Source: Palaemon carinicauda (taxonomy: Eukaryota; Arthropoda; Malacostraca; Decapoda; Palaemonidae). Taken from it: a stretch of 64,000 bases of DNA. The position numbers and the translations under genes are program-made. This document shows, in pieces, positions 52,986-64,000 of this stretch. Numbering within the stretch: position 1 is the first letter of the stretch; the number at the start of each line of letters is the position of its first letter. The notes under the pieces were generated by a model. The model did no database searches. It had not been told where the DNA came from and saw only the letters and a program-made list of their open reading frames with translations. Location of the stretch: positions 856,960 through 920,959 of the forward strand of contig NC_090735.1 in NCBI RefSeq assembly GCF_036898095.1, read 5' to 3'.

Positions 52986-54092
52986 TTAAATGTAGATTCT
53001 ATACATCCTACTATCATCTACTGGGAAGTTTAAGTAAATTGCAACGTTATTTGTCTATTTTTGCATAGCAATTCTTTACAGTGAAAAACAGTGATTCGTA
53101 AGTTATGCCTAACTCATACTTTTCACTAATATAATTTGTGGAATATGTTTTCAGTATTACGTTAGACATAAATGTGTTTTAGAGAATGTTCTAAGAAATA
53201 CGATGCAACAAGGAAAAATTGTATCTCCAGCTGGCAACAGTGTCATCTAATCCAATGACGTCATGAGGAATGATGATAATATTATGGTATTAGAAAAATT
53301 TCGCTGTATAAACAGTAAATACTTAAGTCACGTATAAATGATAAAATTCAAACCAACAATCCATTTATTTTTAATCGAAAGACAAAGAATTATAGACATT
53401 TTTCATTATTACTAATAAAAATCGGATGGCGATGTCAATATTTAGAATAATGTTTACATGATATACCCAAATTTCACATGCTGGACCAGAATAGAATGAT
53501 AAAAACATGGAGATATAAATCAATGTCTCTGTGATTTAGAAGCTAATAGACATTTCTCGAAAGCTAAACGTGAAGTTCAAACTTCGTGTTCGGAGTGTTA
53601 TATGAAGGCTGGTGGTCAGGTGCATAACACAACTCAGGCTATGAAACACATTACTAATTTTCCTATCAATTTCAAGTAAATGATACTTAAAATAAAAATC
53701 AAGTCGTATTATCATGAAACTAAACTGTGCACATTCTTTACACGCGATAAGCTCTTTATCCATTACCGATAATATACGAACACGGCTAGTCAGCTGACTT
53801 TGATGTCATCTTGCTAAATGAGCACAGTTGCATCACTTTACCCGATCGAAATTTCTGCACTTAGCCTACACCATTTTGAAGTGATTTCATTTTCATTTAT
53901 ATTCATCTGTAATATACAAATAACAGTCGTAAGTCAGTAGTTGACTCATGTTGCATAAGATTATTCGTAATTCTTACAATCCTTTACATTCAGATCTTCC
54001 TACATTGATCATTCAGTAATTAGTAATAAAATAATATCACGACTGCATAAGTTTCCTTTGGAAATGTTATAATTGCCACTTTTCCACATGTA
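52986..54092. other. Intergenic, short LINE piece only
   Basis: AT-rich. 53945-54010 matches the coding end of the LINE near 45015-45080 (TGTTGCATAAGATT, TTTACATTCAGATCTTCC). Otherwise nothing recognised. Confidence 0.5.
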
Positions 54093-54712
54093 GTAGGTTG
54101 GTCAAGGCACCAGCCACCCATTGAGATACTACCGCGAGAGAGAGTTATTGGATCCTTTGATTGGCCAGAAAGCACTACACTAATGCATACGATTCCTGTC
54201 ATTATAGGTAATTTTTACTTGTATACATGTACACTAAATAGTCTGGCCTATTCTTTCCACACCCTCCTCTGTCCATATACACTTGACAACTCTGAGATTA
54301 CCAAACAATTCTTCACTCAAGATGTTAACTACTGCATTGTAATTGTCCAGTGGGTACGTTCCTCTTGCTAAGGGTAGAATAGACTCTTTAACTATGATAA
54401 GTATATCTTCTATAAGATGGTAACTCCAAAATCAAAGTATTGTTCTCTAGTCTTGGGTAGTGCCATAGCTTCTGTACCATAGTCTTCCACTGTCTTGAGT
54501 TAGAGTTCTCTTGCTTGTGGGTACATTCGGGCACACTATTTCATCTAATTTCTCTTCCTCTTGTTTTGTTAAGTTTTTATAGTTTGTATTGGAGATATTT
54601 ATTTTAATGTTACTCTTTTTAAAATATTTTATATTCCTTTTTTCCTTTCCTCATTTGGCTATTTTCCCTGTTTGAGCCCATGGGCTTATAGCATCCTGCA
54701 GGGAACCAATTG
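54093..54712 (+). mobile_element. Composite non-autonomous repeat, copy 3
   Basis: Begins GTAGGTTGGTCAAGGCACCA and carries the GAGATACTACCG, AATAGTCTGGCCTATTC and GTTAACTACTGCATTG blocks, ending in the LINE tail (GGGCTTATAGCATCCTGC). Third copy; the trinucleotide array is missing. Confidence 0.75.
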
Positions 54713-55816
54713 CATTTATAAGTACGACAATGCATATGAAATAAGAATTTAAAACGTCCAAACTGACTACAATAGGTTGCCAAAACTGATGATAGCAAGG
54801 TGTTATCCTATCTTATTTCAAGATAGAGTGGGACAAAAGTGGAGATTGAGAATTTCATTATTAATTCATTTATGGTACAGGTAAAATAAGTTTAATTACA
54901 ACAATAAGAATAAACTCAGAAACTTCGATCCTATCTGTAAGGCGATAGAGTGCCCGCAAATCTATTTTGCGGAGTGAGTAATTAGGAACTTGGAACCAGG
55001 TTCTATATCTAAAATATGGTAGGCTAAATGTAAAGGCTCAACTGGATAGCATGTCTGTAGATATAAACACTGGCAGCACACCAGATTCATCCATCTAGTA
55101 GACCTAAGAATTTTTTTATTTTTCAGTTCATAACATACAAAAAGTCCATAAGATAATTAGATTCTGATATTGACCTATAGGAAATTAAATTAAGAAATAT
55201 AGAATAATGTATGGACAAAGTTCTTATGGAAAAGCCCAACATCTAACGGGAATCAAACACCAAGTCATCATTAAAACACATTTTAACTTTGTAATACTGT
55301 AATGTATCACTATTTTCAGAATAAGCTTCTCTTTAAAGAAATATAATACAAATGAATGATATGTAGGTTACTCTTGAATTTTACACATTCCTCTTATATT
55401 CAGGTTAGGTGCAGGGTCAATACAAAATATGAAATATAAGTGAGAAAATAATAGCTTAGTGTTCTTCAGGAATAACTTAAGGGCAAAGATGGGCGAGCGT
55501 GTTTTGATCATGTACAAGAAAAATACTACTAAAATCTTTACCACCCAACTGGTTTTTATCTTCAATTTCAATCCTTAGTTGACCCATCAAACAAGCTGTT
55601 GTCCTATTTGTCAGAACTAGTTCATGATATTTAAATAACCTCTATATTACTGGCACTAGTTTATTTTGAATAGACACACTTTAGGGGGACTTTATGGTTA
55701 CCATGGACCAGAATCAAACACTCTTGTACTTATAATTTCCTTTATTCACTACTGTATCTACACAGGCATACAATCACAGTTTACCTTAAACATTACTTCA
55801 AACTGACCTAAATACT

Positions 55817-56545
55817 ATTTTATAGATGAGCCAGACAAGATTCACGTTGACTTCGATTCTGCAGCTAAATTTAATGGTCTCAATGATATTCTATTAACTG
55901 GCCCAGACTTGACCAATAACCTCCTTGGTATCCTTTTTACGCTTCCACAAGGAGGACCACCGTAATTTTCTAAGGTCCTTTTGGAACAGTGATAGTAACC
56001 ATGACTTGGACTTCATAGAGAATAAGAGAACAGTGAACGTTTTTGGAAACATTGCGTCCCTGGCAATAGCTAACTGGACTATGGTACATACCTTGTCCAC
56101 TGAGCATGAAGACCAGAGTGTCCAAGATTTTGTCAAGCGTAGTTTTAACTTAGACAATGGTCTAGTGTCGACACCCGTTAGCACGGCAACGGAACTGATT
56201 AACAGAACCAAATTAGCACTCCTTGAAGAATTCCCATCCAATGATCTTGCTGATGGACTTATAAAATTGATCCCAAGGGTTTCATTCCACCCATCATAAT
56301 TCAATGTAAAAACTTCTCAGAAGTGGCTTCTCTTACTCACGACTGGGATGAACCCTTGTCTAAAGCCTACTATGCCAAGTGACATCTTGGAAACAATCCT
56401 TGGGTGAACTTATAAAAGTAAGTCTTCCCTCGTAAATATGTACGCACTTCATTATCGCGACCCGAAAGTGTCGAGTTACTCATATTTTCAGATGCTTCAA
56501 AGGAAGCCATAGGTGTTGTCTCTTATCTCAAGAGTTCTTGATATT
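55817..56545 (+). pseudogene. Decayed BEL/Pao retrotransposon pol fragment
   Basis: 55825-55935 encodes [20 protein letters not shown] and DLTNNLLG, then a shifted frame (55925-56299) encodes [27 protein letters not shown] and FVKRSFNLDNGL, and about 56470-56540 encodes ELLIFSDASKEAIGVVSYLK. In this order these match the RT palm and RNase H start of BEL/Pao LTR elements. The catalytic aspartates are altered (LDN where DD is expected) and frameshifts are present. No LTRs found. An old, inactive fragment. Confidence 0.7.
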
Positions 56546-58924
56546 AATTATGTGATCGAAATTTGATTCTTGCTCCACCATACCCTGTCTAGAATTGTGT
56601 GCTGCACTTTTTCTACTATTGCTCGAATGGCCTCTTGAAGCCACAAAAGAAGAGTCGAACAGATAGACCTGCTAGGAGAAGTAGGGCTAGGCTTTTTCGA
56701 CTTCAAGGAAGACCTCGAAGGCGAGGGATCCCTTTCAGGCTTATTCTTCTTCCTCCTACTGAACTTAACCCACTTTGAACTGCCTTCTGGTATGTTTACA
56801 CCTCGATGCCATATTCCAGCTTCTACTGTTTTCTATCTCCTATAGTAAAGAGCAATGGTTTGTATTATCATATAGGAACAATGTCCAATTGTGGAACACT
56901 TGTTCCCTTCTACTAGTCATAAACACATACAGGAGCTGTTACATCTCTGATAGCCTGCAAATTTCTCTTTTGTGAAACTACCAAAAAGCCCTGTAAACAT
57001 GAGAATATTTAAGCAACACTTACTAATTTGTTACCCAAAAACAGCATTTCTTTAGTAAAACAGCTAGCAAATCCTGCATTTAAAGAACTTCATTTATTAG
57101 CAGTAATAATGGGTTCAAGGTAGGAAACTAATCCAGAACAAGGTTAAGTAACGCAGTCTTATACAGTCATGAAGATTTTAATGACAGCCGCATTTGAGAT
57201 CAAAAGTTTATCGACTCTATACACAACAAAAGGTGACAACCCGAGTGTTAGTAGTTATATTAGATCAAGAAGAAAAGATCCATCACCACTCAAGTAACTT
57301 TATTGGGTATTTTTCGGCAATGTTAAGCAAGAATTTTAAAGTAGATACCTCACCACCTTCTGGATCATCTATATTCATTTCATCCTGATCTTCCTGTTCA
57401 TAAGGATGCAACGAGACACTACTTGCTAGCTTTCTTGTTTGTTTACATTTCAACATGAGTAGTAGCACATTTGTAAACAGACTCGTCTCGGCAGTAGAGT
57501 TACTAGCACTCCTATTTCACCCGAGTTAACCCATGATGTGCTAGTGGCCGAGTTTGCAAGCAAACAAAGCACACTGCCATTGGAAACATGATAAACCCAA
57601 CTATAGCTGAAAGTTGCTCAGAAACATTCAAGTACTAAGGGAACCATACAAGGTTGCTTAAGAGTGGTCCATTAGCAAGTAAAGAGATATCAGAATCCAG
57701 ACTACTAACTCCGTCTTCTGCCTTAAAATCTAGTTTTCTAAAATAGTGACAAGGATTGTGGGGATTGTGAGAGTTAACCAGCAGAAGGATCAAAAGTAAA
57801 TGAAGATTTTGAGCTCTGAGGGGATCTCAAATCTGTAAAGCACTGTGCCCGATCAGAACCCTTACTGAATAGAACACGTAACTAAAATATGTTCACTCAA
57901 TGAACACCCGAAAAGTGAGTGTGTTTTGATTTAAAAAAAAAAAAAAAAAGGAACATTATTATGTAGGAGGAAATCCAGAAGATACATGTTTGAGACAGAT
58001 TTCTAAAGGAATATTAAGACAGGAAAATTGCTTGAGAACTCGGAGTAAATCATACAAGAAATAAACTATTTCTTCTAGAAAGAGATTATATAGTAATTAC
58101 CACTTTTGACAGAAGAGTCAGCGGCCTTTCAAGAATTTACAAAAGAAATTAAGGAACTTAGGAGCTGCAACTTATCACTATCAACCCTTTATCTATTACA
58201 TGTTTTATTAGAATTCGGTTCTAGCATAAAAATATATCATCTCCACTACAATCACAAAGTATTGTCTTCCCTGGATTTCCCCCTGAACTATTGGTAAGCT
58301 TACATTTATGTTTGGAATTCTTTCCTCAGTTGGTAAGCATTGATACATACTTTTCCATGAGAGAAGCAGAGAGGCATTCAACTCCTCACAAAGCTTATTT
58401 GAATCACAACACTGTCCCCAACAGGAGACACACAGGAAATATGGATCATGATCGCTCAGAAACAGACCCAGAGGAAGACATATGTAAAGCACTAAATTTA
58501 AATATGGATAAGTGGTAGTCTGTTGAACTGGTGTCACATAGAAAACGAAAGGACAAAGAGGGACTGGTGGCCCACAGATTTGCTTCTTTCCCTTCACCAG
58601 ATTGTCTCATTACTATACTAGAAGCATGAGGCTATTAGAAGGAAAGAAAATGGGAAATTTGTTTTCAATTTCAGAAGTAAATGTCAATAATTCTGGGTTC
58701 CCCGAGAGAAGCAATATGAACATTAGGAAGGTTCACTGGAATTATTATTGCTTGCATATGAAGCAATTAAATTATATAACTCTTTATGAAGACATTGGAA
58801 CCAACACTGGCAGATTTTTAGAAAATTTAGTATGTTGCTCCCAAGAACTGCATTGTATGTAAGATTTTGACAATTTGGCATAGCTATGCAATGAGATTAT
58901 TAAATTAAAACAAGCAAGATAGAC
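56546..58924. other. Intergenic, no gene recognised
   Basis: AT-rich with an A-tract at 57931. The minus-strand frame 57283-57468 (an acidic EQEDQDEMNIDDPEGG stretch) is protein-like but unrecognised and unsupported. A copy of the GAGCAATGGTTTGTATTAT motif lies at 56850. Confidence 0.4.
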
Positions 58925-60328
58925 AGTTAGGCAGATATGCGAGAAATATTTAGCAAAAGGTAAGGTGTATGTTGCGTTTATGGATCTGGAGAAAGCATAT
59001 GATAGAGTTGATAGGGAAGCAATGTGGAATGTGATGAGGTTATATGGAGTTGGTGGAAGGTTGTTGCAAGCAGTGAAAAGTTTCTACAAAGGTAGTAAAG
59101 CATGTGTTAGAATAGGAAATGAAGTGAGTGATTGGTTTCCGGTGAGAGTGGGGCTGAGACAGGGATGTGTGATGTCGCCGTGGTTGTTTAACTTGTATGT
59201 TGATGGAGTGGTGAGAGAGGTGAATGCTCGAGTGCTTGGACGAGGATTAAAACTGGTAGACGAGAATGATCATGAATGGGAGGTAAATCAGTTGTTGTTT
59301 GCGGATGATACTGTACTGGTAGCAGACACAGAAGAGAAGCTTGACCGACTAGTGACAGAATTTGGAAGGGTGTGTGAGAGAAGGAAGTTGAGAGTTAATG
59401 TGGGTAAGAGTAAGGTTATGAGATGTACGAGAAGGGAAGGTGGTGCAAAGTTGAATGTCATGTTGAATGGAGAGTTACTTGAGGAGGTGGATCAGTTTAA
59501 GTACTTGGGGTCTGTTGTTGCAGCAAATGGTGGAGTGGAAGCAGATGTACGTCAGAGAGTCAATGAAGGTTGCAAAGTGTTGGGGGCAGTTAAGATAGTA
59601 GTAAAAAATAGAGGGTTGGGCATGAATGTAAAGAGAGTTCTGTATGAGAAAGTGATTGTACCAACTGTGATGTATGGATCGGAGTTGTAGGGAATGAAAG
59701 TGATGGAGAGACAGAAATTGAATGTGTTTGAGATGAAGTGTCTGAGGAGTATGGCTGGTGTATCTTGAGTAGATAGGGTTAGGAACAAAGTGGTGAGGGT
59801 GAGAACGGGTGTAAGAAATGAGTTAGCGGCTAGAGTGGATATGAATGTGTTGAGGTGGTTTGGCCATGTTGAGGGAATGGAAAATGGCTGTCTGCTAAAG
59901 AAGGTGATGAATGCAAGAGTTGATGGGAGAAGTACAAGAGGAAGGCCAAGGTTTGGGTGGATGGATGGTGTGAAGAAAGCTCTGGGTGATAGGAGGATAG
60001 ATGTGAGAGAGGCAAGAGAGCGTGCTAGAAATAGGAATGAATGGCGAGCGATTGTGACGCAGTTCCGGTAGGCCCTGCTGCTTCCTCCGGTGCCTTAGAT
60101 GACCGCGGAGGTAGCAGCAGTAGGGGACTCAGCAGTATGAAGCTTCATCTGTGGTGGAAAAGTGGGAGGTTGGGCTGTGGCACCCTAGCAGTACCAGCTG
60201 AACTCGGCTGAGTCCCTGGTTAGGCTGGAGGAACGTAGAGTAGAGGTCCCTTTTTTGTTTTGTTTCTTGTTGATGTCGGCTACCCCCCAGAATTGGGGGA
60301 AGTGCCTTTGGTATATGTATGTATATGT
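58925..60328 (+). pseudogene. RTE-like LINE, RT C-terminal two thirds and 3' UTR
   Basis: 58965-59690 encodes 241 codons of RT: AFMDLEKAYDRVD, LRQGCVMSPWLFNLY and the catalytic FADD in LLFADDTVLVAD. In-frame stops at 59688 (TAG) and 59766 (TGA) interrupt the C-terminus, which continues to 60071 (RWFGHVEGM, RGRPRFGWMDGVK, RNRNEWRAIVTQFR). A GC-rich 3' UTR and a short (TATG)n tail end near 60328. 5'-truncated, without endonuclease. Only two stops mark recent decay. It complements the copy at 24650-26230. Confidence 0.88.
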
Positions 60329-62954
60329 AAGATAGACCTATTTCATAAAGCATCAGACAGATTTTTTACTGAAATCTTTCCAAAACACACTATTCACATT
60401 TCATGAATAATTTTTATTGAGGTTCAAAATAATTATAGTGAAATTTAGGATACAAATATAATTTTGGGAAACAAAAAACAAGTTGTACTGCCAATTTAAA
60501 TAAAAATCAATGTCAACCATAGATATATTTTACATTAATTTTTCAATCAAACTGTAGAATATATGTACAAATGAATAATTTCTCAAGGAAAATTATTCCA
60601 GGGTTCTATTGAAAATTCCTATTTTTATTATGGAATAGTCACACTGAAAAACGCAATACATTATTGTGCTTATAAAACACCACATTTTGCATATGTAAGG
60701 TACCATATGTTGACAGTAATGTTAACATCTCATCATCATACACAAGGAAAGCTTATATTACCTACATCAAAATGAAATGGTTCCACTTGGTTGTATGCTG
60801 AGAATGAACACTAAAACCAAACATGTACGATAAAATGCCAGTTTATTTTAATCGAGTAAAAAACAAACATGTCCATTAAATAATACAAAATCTCATCCCA
60901 ATACCCCAGTTCTGAAATGCCCATGATGATTTACTGTAGTTGTTCTAACTTATCAAGTGGGCAATTAATCTACAATACTGTAGATTTGTGGTCCTGGGCT
61001 AAATTAATATTTTTGTGGCTAATAATGGAATATTAGGCAATACGCAACATTGTGCCTATATATGATAAAAAAAAATATTGTACAGTATTAGAAATTTTCT
61101 GTAACCATTTACAAAGACTAAAATTTAGAAAAATGACCTTTTGAAAAAAAAAAACAAAAAAAAAAAACTAATGTTGGGTTAAAATGAGAGCTGCCAAATC
61201 ACTATTCACACACGTGTTTTGTACCACACGGGTAAGGCTCAAAATATTTTGTAACTATTGTGCTATCATAGAGCATGGCTCAGAAGTGTCTGTAATCACA
61301 GAACTACTGTATAATCGTGAAGATATCCTAAATGAACAGTGATTTCTTTAAGTGAATACAAATGTTTGGATTGTTGTGTTGTGATTTTGTCTTGGGAAAA
61401 TAATACTTGAATTTTAAACAAATATTTTGGCAGTGTGAAATGTTGAAAAGTGCCTGAATTTTCCAAAGATGATTATAACCCAAATATTCTTAATAAGTTT
61501 AAACATTATCAATGTTAATTTATGCAATTAGATTATTCTTAAAACCATTTTCTTTTTCAAGTTTGCTGATATTTGTTTCATATTTTTCAGAGAAACAATT
61601 TGAATCAATAATAAATTGGTAGAAAAAAATTGGGGTAGAAGTTTAAAATGACTGAATAATAACCAATTATCATTTTTACGTAGATTCAAGAGTTGGTTAC
61701 CATACTTTCTCTCACGATGGAGTTGGACAAATGCCTACAAATCATACCACTGGGGTTGACTGTACAATTTTCTTAAGCTGTTGTGGACAAATTATTCTAA
61801 ATTGTGCAATCTAAGAAAAGGTACAGTGACCTGTCTAGACTAATTACTTTGGAGGCAAGGATGACTCATGATTTTGGATGATTACTCGCCCAATTTTTAA
61901 AATTGACTAACTATTGGCTCACACTAACTATCGAACAAATGGCATTCTATAAAAAAATATACCTTGAGTATATTTTCTCTATAAATATGGATTACCATCA
62001 ATGACTGAAATAATACCTAATAAAATACTGTCATGCAATATGCTACACCTCATTTAAATATACTATAACAGGTTCTTTAAAGAAAATCTATCAAAGTTGT
62101 GCAAAATAAACAGAACAGTCAAGAATACAGGTTGACAAAGACATTATACCTGCCGTGACTTATTCAATATGGCACCTAAACAAAACTTCATAGACATCCA
62201 AAAAAACACAACACAGCGTTCACTGACAAAATTACTTCCACTTGTTAAGTGCTTTGCACCAAGCAGTATTAAAACAAGATTCACAAAATCTTATGCTGTA
62301 TATAACTGTTTCAGTATGGGACTGGTTATTTTTTTTTTTTATGAGAAAAGACCAATTCTGAGATTTTAATAATTTTGAATTAAAGATATATTCTGTGCTG
62401 ATTTTGTATAGGGAGATTTTTTTTTCCGCAAAATCAGCACCCCACAATGACAAATGATATATAAAAAAAAAAATAATTCACCAATCTCATCTGAAATTAC
62501 AAGGTGAAATATTTATTCCAAGAATAACTTTTCAACTACAAATTGACTTCATATACAGAACGCATCAACCTACTTCAAATTGGTACTCGGTAAAGTTCTG
62601 ATACTCTCAATACTTATAACACACAGTTCCATCTGATTAAAACATAAAACTCTATAAGAATATATCAACTCATCAAAATATCCTAACTCATTGTATGACT
62701 AAAGATTTACTGTCAATAATGTATAAAAAAAATTCTGTAATTACAAATAAGAATAAATATTTATAAAATAAACAGAGATTCATTACAAGATCTAACAACA
62801 AAATGGACAGGTTACTCTGAGAAAGGAACAGATTAATTAGCTAGCTGACTTCCTACATGCGGTAATCTTTGCCGAACAACCTTCATCCACTTTTCTTATA
62901 AGTACATTTTCAAAAGAGGGCACTGTCTGTGATGGAATGCTAGGCAGAGAAGTC
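60329..62954 (-). other. Probable 3' UTR of the CREC gene and intergenic DNA
   Basis: AT-rich without gene or repeat boundary. Contains many homopolymers (for example near 61144 and 62330). The part nearest 62954 is presumably the 3' UTR of the exon to the right, but its end cannot be fixed. Confidence 0.4.
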
Positions 62955-63126
62955 TCACAACTCGTCCTCAAAGCGGTCGAGATTATGCAAGTGATCGCCG
63001 TAGTCGGTGGCCTCCGACCCAACGAAGACATCGTGGTGATCCAAGACTTCTAGGAATGATAGCAACTGGTCTGCATCATCATCAGCAGCAGCAAAAAGAT
63101 GATCCACCTCATCCTCTGCAATATCC
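62955..63126 (-). CDS. Last coding exon of a CREC-family calcium-binding protein (reticulocalbin/calumenin-like)
   Basis: CREC proteins are EF-hand calcium binders of the ER lumen and secretory pathway. The exon encodes DIAEDEVDHLFAAADDDADQ, then LLSFLEVLDHHDVFVGSEAT, then DYGDHLHNLDRFEDEL and TGA. The VGSxATDYG segment and the C-terminal xDEL ER-retention-like tail are typical of the family end. One EF-hand loop (DDDADQLLSFLE) keeps the acidic positions 1, 3, 5 and 12 but has Gln where Gly is usual. Acceptor CCTTTCAG above 63126. The rest of the gene lies to the right, interrupted by a LINE piece and the window end. Member (RCN1/2, calumenin, Cab45, Scf) not decidable. Confidence 0.75.
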
Positions 63127-63244
63127 CTGAAAGGTTTTGATGAATTTATAATGTTATTAACATTCTTTTGGTAGCAGACAATTACATTAAACAAAAATTA
63201 TGCTATTCACAAAATTCATTTGGACATCAAATAATCTCCAGTTA

Positions 63245-63735
63245 GTTCTTTATGTATATGTTGCATATGATTTTTCATAATACAAATCATCTTTTGCATT
63301 CAGATTCATCCATCCTGTACATAGTACTAGGTATGCAGTTAACTCTAACAGTCATGCCTTCTCCATCATAAGGCTCAATACTACACAGTATTCTAGAAGT
63401 TTTATTCCAGCTGTGACCAAGTTGTGGAATAATTTTCCTAATCAAGCATTTAAATTGCTGGAAATTCAGAAGCTCAAACTCACGGAAAATGTTTTTATGT
63501 TGAACAGAATGACAAGTCTCTCTTCATAGTTTATAAATGATAGATCTATTTTAACGTTGTTGCTGATCTCAAGATACTTTATAACCTTTTATTCATTACT
63601 TCTCATATATAGTTTATTTCCTTTCCTCACTAAGCTATTTTCCCTGTTGGAGCTCTTGGGCTTGTAGCATCCTGCTCTTCCTACTAGAGTTATAGTTTAC
63701 CTAGTAATAATAATGATAATGATAATAATACTAAT
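63245..63735 (+). mobile_element. 5'-truncated LINE (C-terminal codons plus tail)
   Basis: Same family as 44206: TTGCATATGATTTTTCATAA, the AGTTAACTCTAACAGTCATGCC block, AGGCTCAATACTACACAGTA, then the tail and (AATAATAAT)n ending near 63735. Sits in the intron upstream of the CREC last exon, antisense to it. Confidence 0.8.
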
Positions 63736-64000
63736 AATAATAAAAATAAGTGTTCCTAATTTGTTCTCTAGGAGGGTCCTTAATCACCCAATAACCAAAA
63801 TTGCTGTTATTCCTTGTTACAAGTTTGGTCACTGAGGTACACAAGGAAATAGATGCAAAAGTCATAAAATCCTTGATAGAGAAGGTATATGATATTGGAA
63901 GCACAGCTACTTCCCAGATTTTCTATAAAAATCTTTCTTTGGAAAAAGTTTCAGCAACAGCTCAATGTCATCTGGACAAAGTAATTTCAGGTTCAATTAA
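63736..64000. other. Window end, nothing recognised
   Basis: No supportable feature. A short plus-strand frame (about 63800-63990) is unrecognised. Confidence 0.35.

Noticed and set aside
55894..56304. 136-codon minus-strand frame
   Set aside because: Antisense of the BEL/Pao RT fragment, which has recognisable motifs on the plus strand.
57283..57468. Possible host exon with an acidic stretch (minus strand)
   Set aside because: No family recognised and no supported splice partners; left as unrecognised.
1..64000. CRISPR arrays, bacterial operons, rRNA genes
   Set aside because: No regular direct repeats with unique spacers and no rRNA-like stretches; the DNA is clearly animal nuclear DNA.

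Overview
The window looks like a piece of a decapod crustacean genome (shrimp, prawn or crab). It is AT-rich, has spliced genes with long introns, and is dominated by several classes of transposable element. The animal assignment is firm, from a WBP2 orthologue with GT-AG introns. The decapod assignment is inference from the repeat content: DIRS-type elements, one LINE 3' tail recurring with (TAA)n ends, and an RTE-like LINE.

Layout. 1-7347: a plus-strand DIRS-type tyrosine-recombinase retroelement (DIRS-A) with intact gag and RT-RNaseH-recombinase frames; its left end lies outside the window. 7348-15530: intergenic DNA with truncated LINE tails, a piggyBac-like MITE, a tRNA-headed SINE, a 0.6 kb composite repeat and a 15-bp minisatellite. 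15531-22078: a minus-strand DIRS element (DIRS-B), gag open, pol broken by stops. 24531-52625: the host gene WBP2 on the minus strand, seven coding exons (259 codons plus stop), with introns full of transposons. Intron 2 holds a third DIRS element (DIRS-C, 37264-43709, same strand as the gene). Intron 1 holds a 770 bp PIF/Harbinger deletion derivative. 52626-62954: upstream and intergenic DNA with a LINE tail about 170 bp upstream of the WBP2 start, a composite repeat, a decayed BEL/Pao pol fragment and an RTE-like LINE. 62955-63126: last exon of a CREC-family (reticulocalbin/calumenin-like) ER calcium-binding protein, minus strand.

The three DIRS elements can be compared directly. Each has gag ending in TGA, pol in the +1 frame relative to gag, and terminal inverted repeats whose outer ends are copied in inverted form in an internal complementary region near the 3' end. 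The most unusual observation is that in all three the gag frame stays open for 578, 698 and 591 codons after the gag TGA, overlapping RT/RNaseH. In B and C the pol frame in the same interval has acquired stops. This may be an undescribed overlapping frame or a by-product of base composition, and it is testable.

The host genes are ordinary. WBP2 is a GRAM-domain WW-binding adaptor, here with five PPxY motifs. The CREC protein would be a lumenal ER/secretory-pathway calcium binder.
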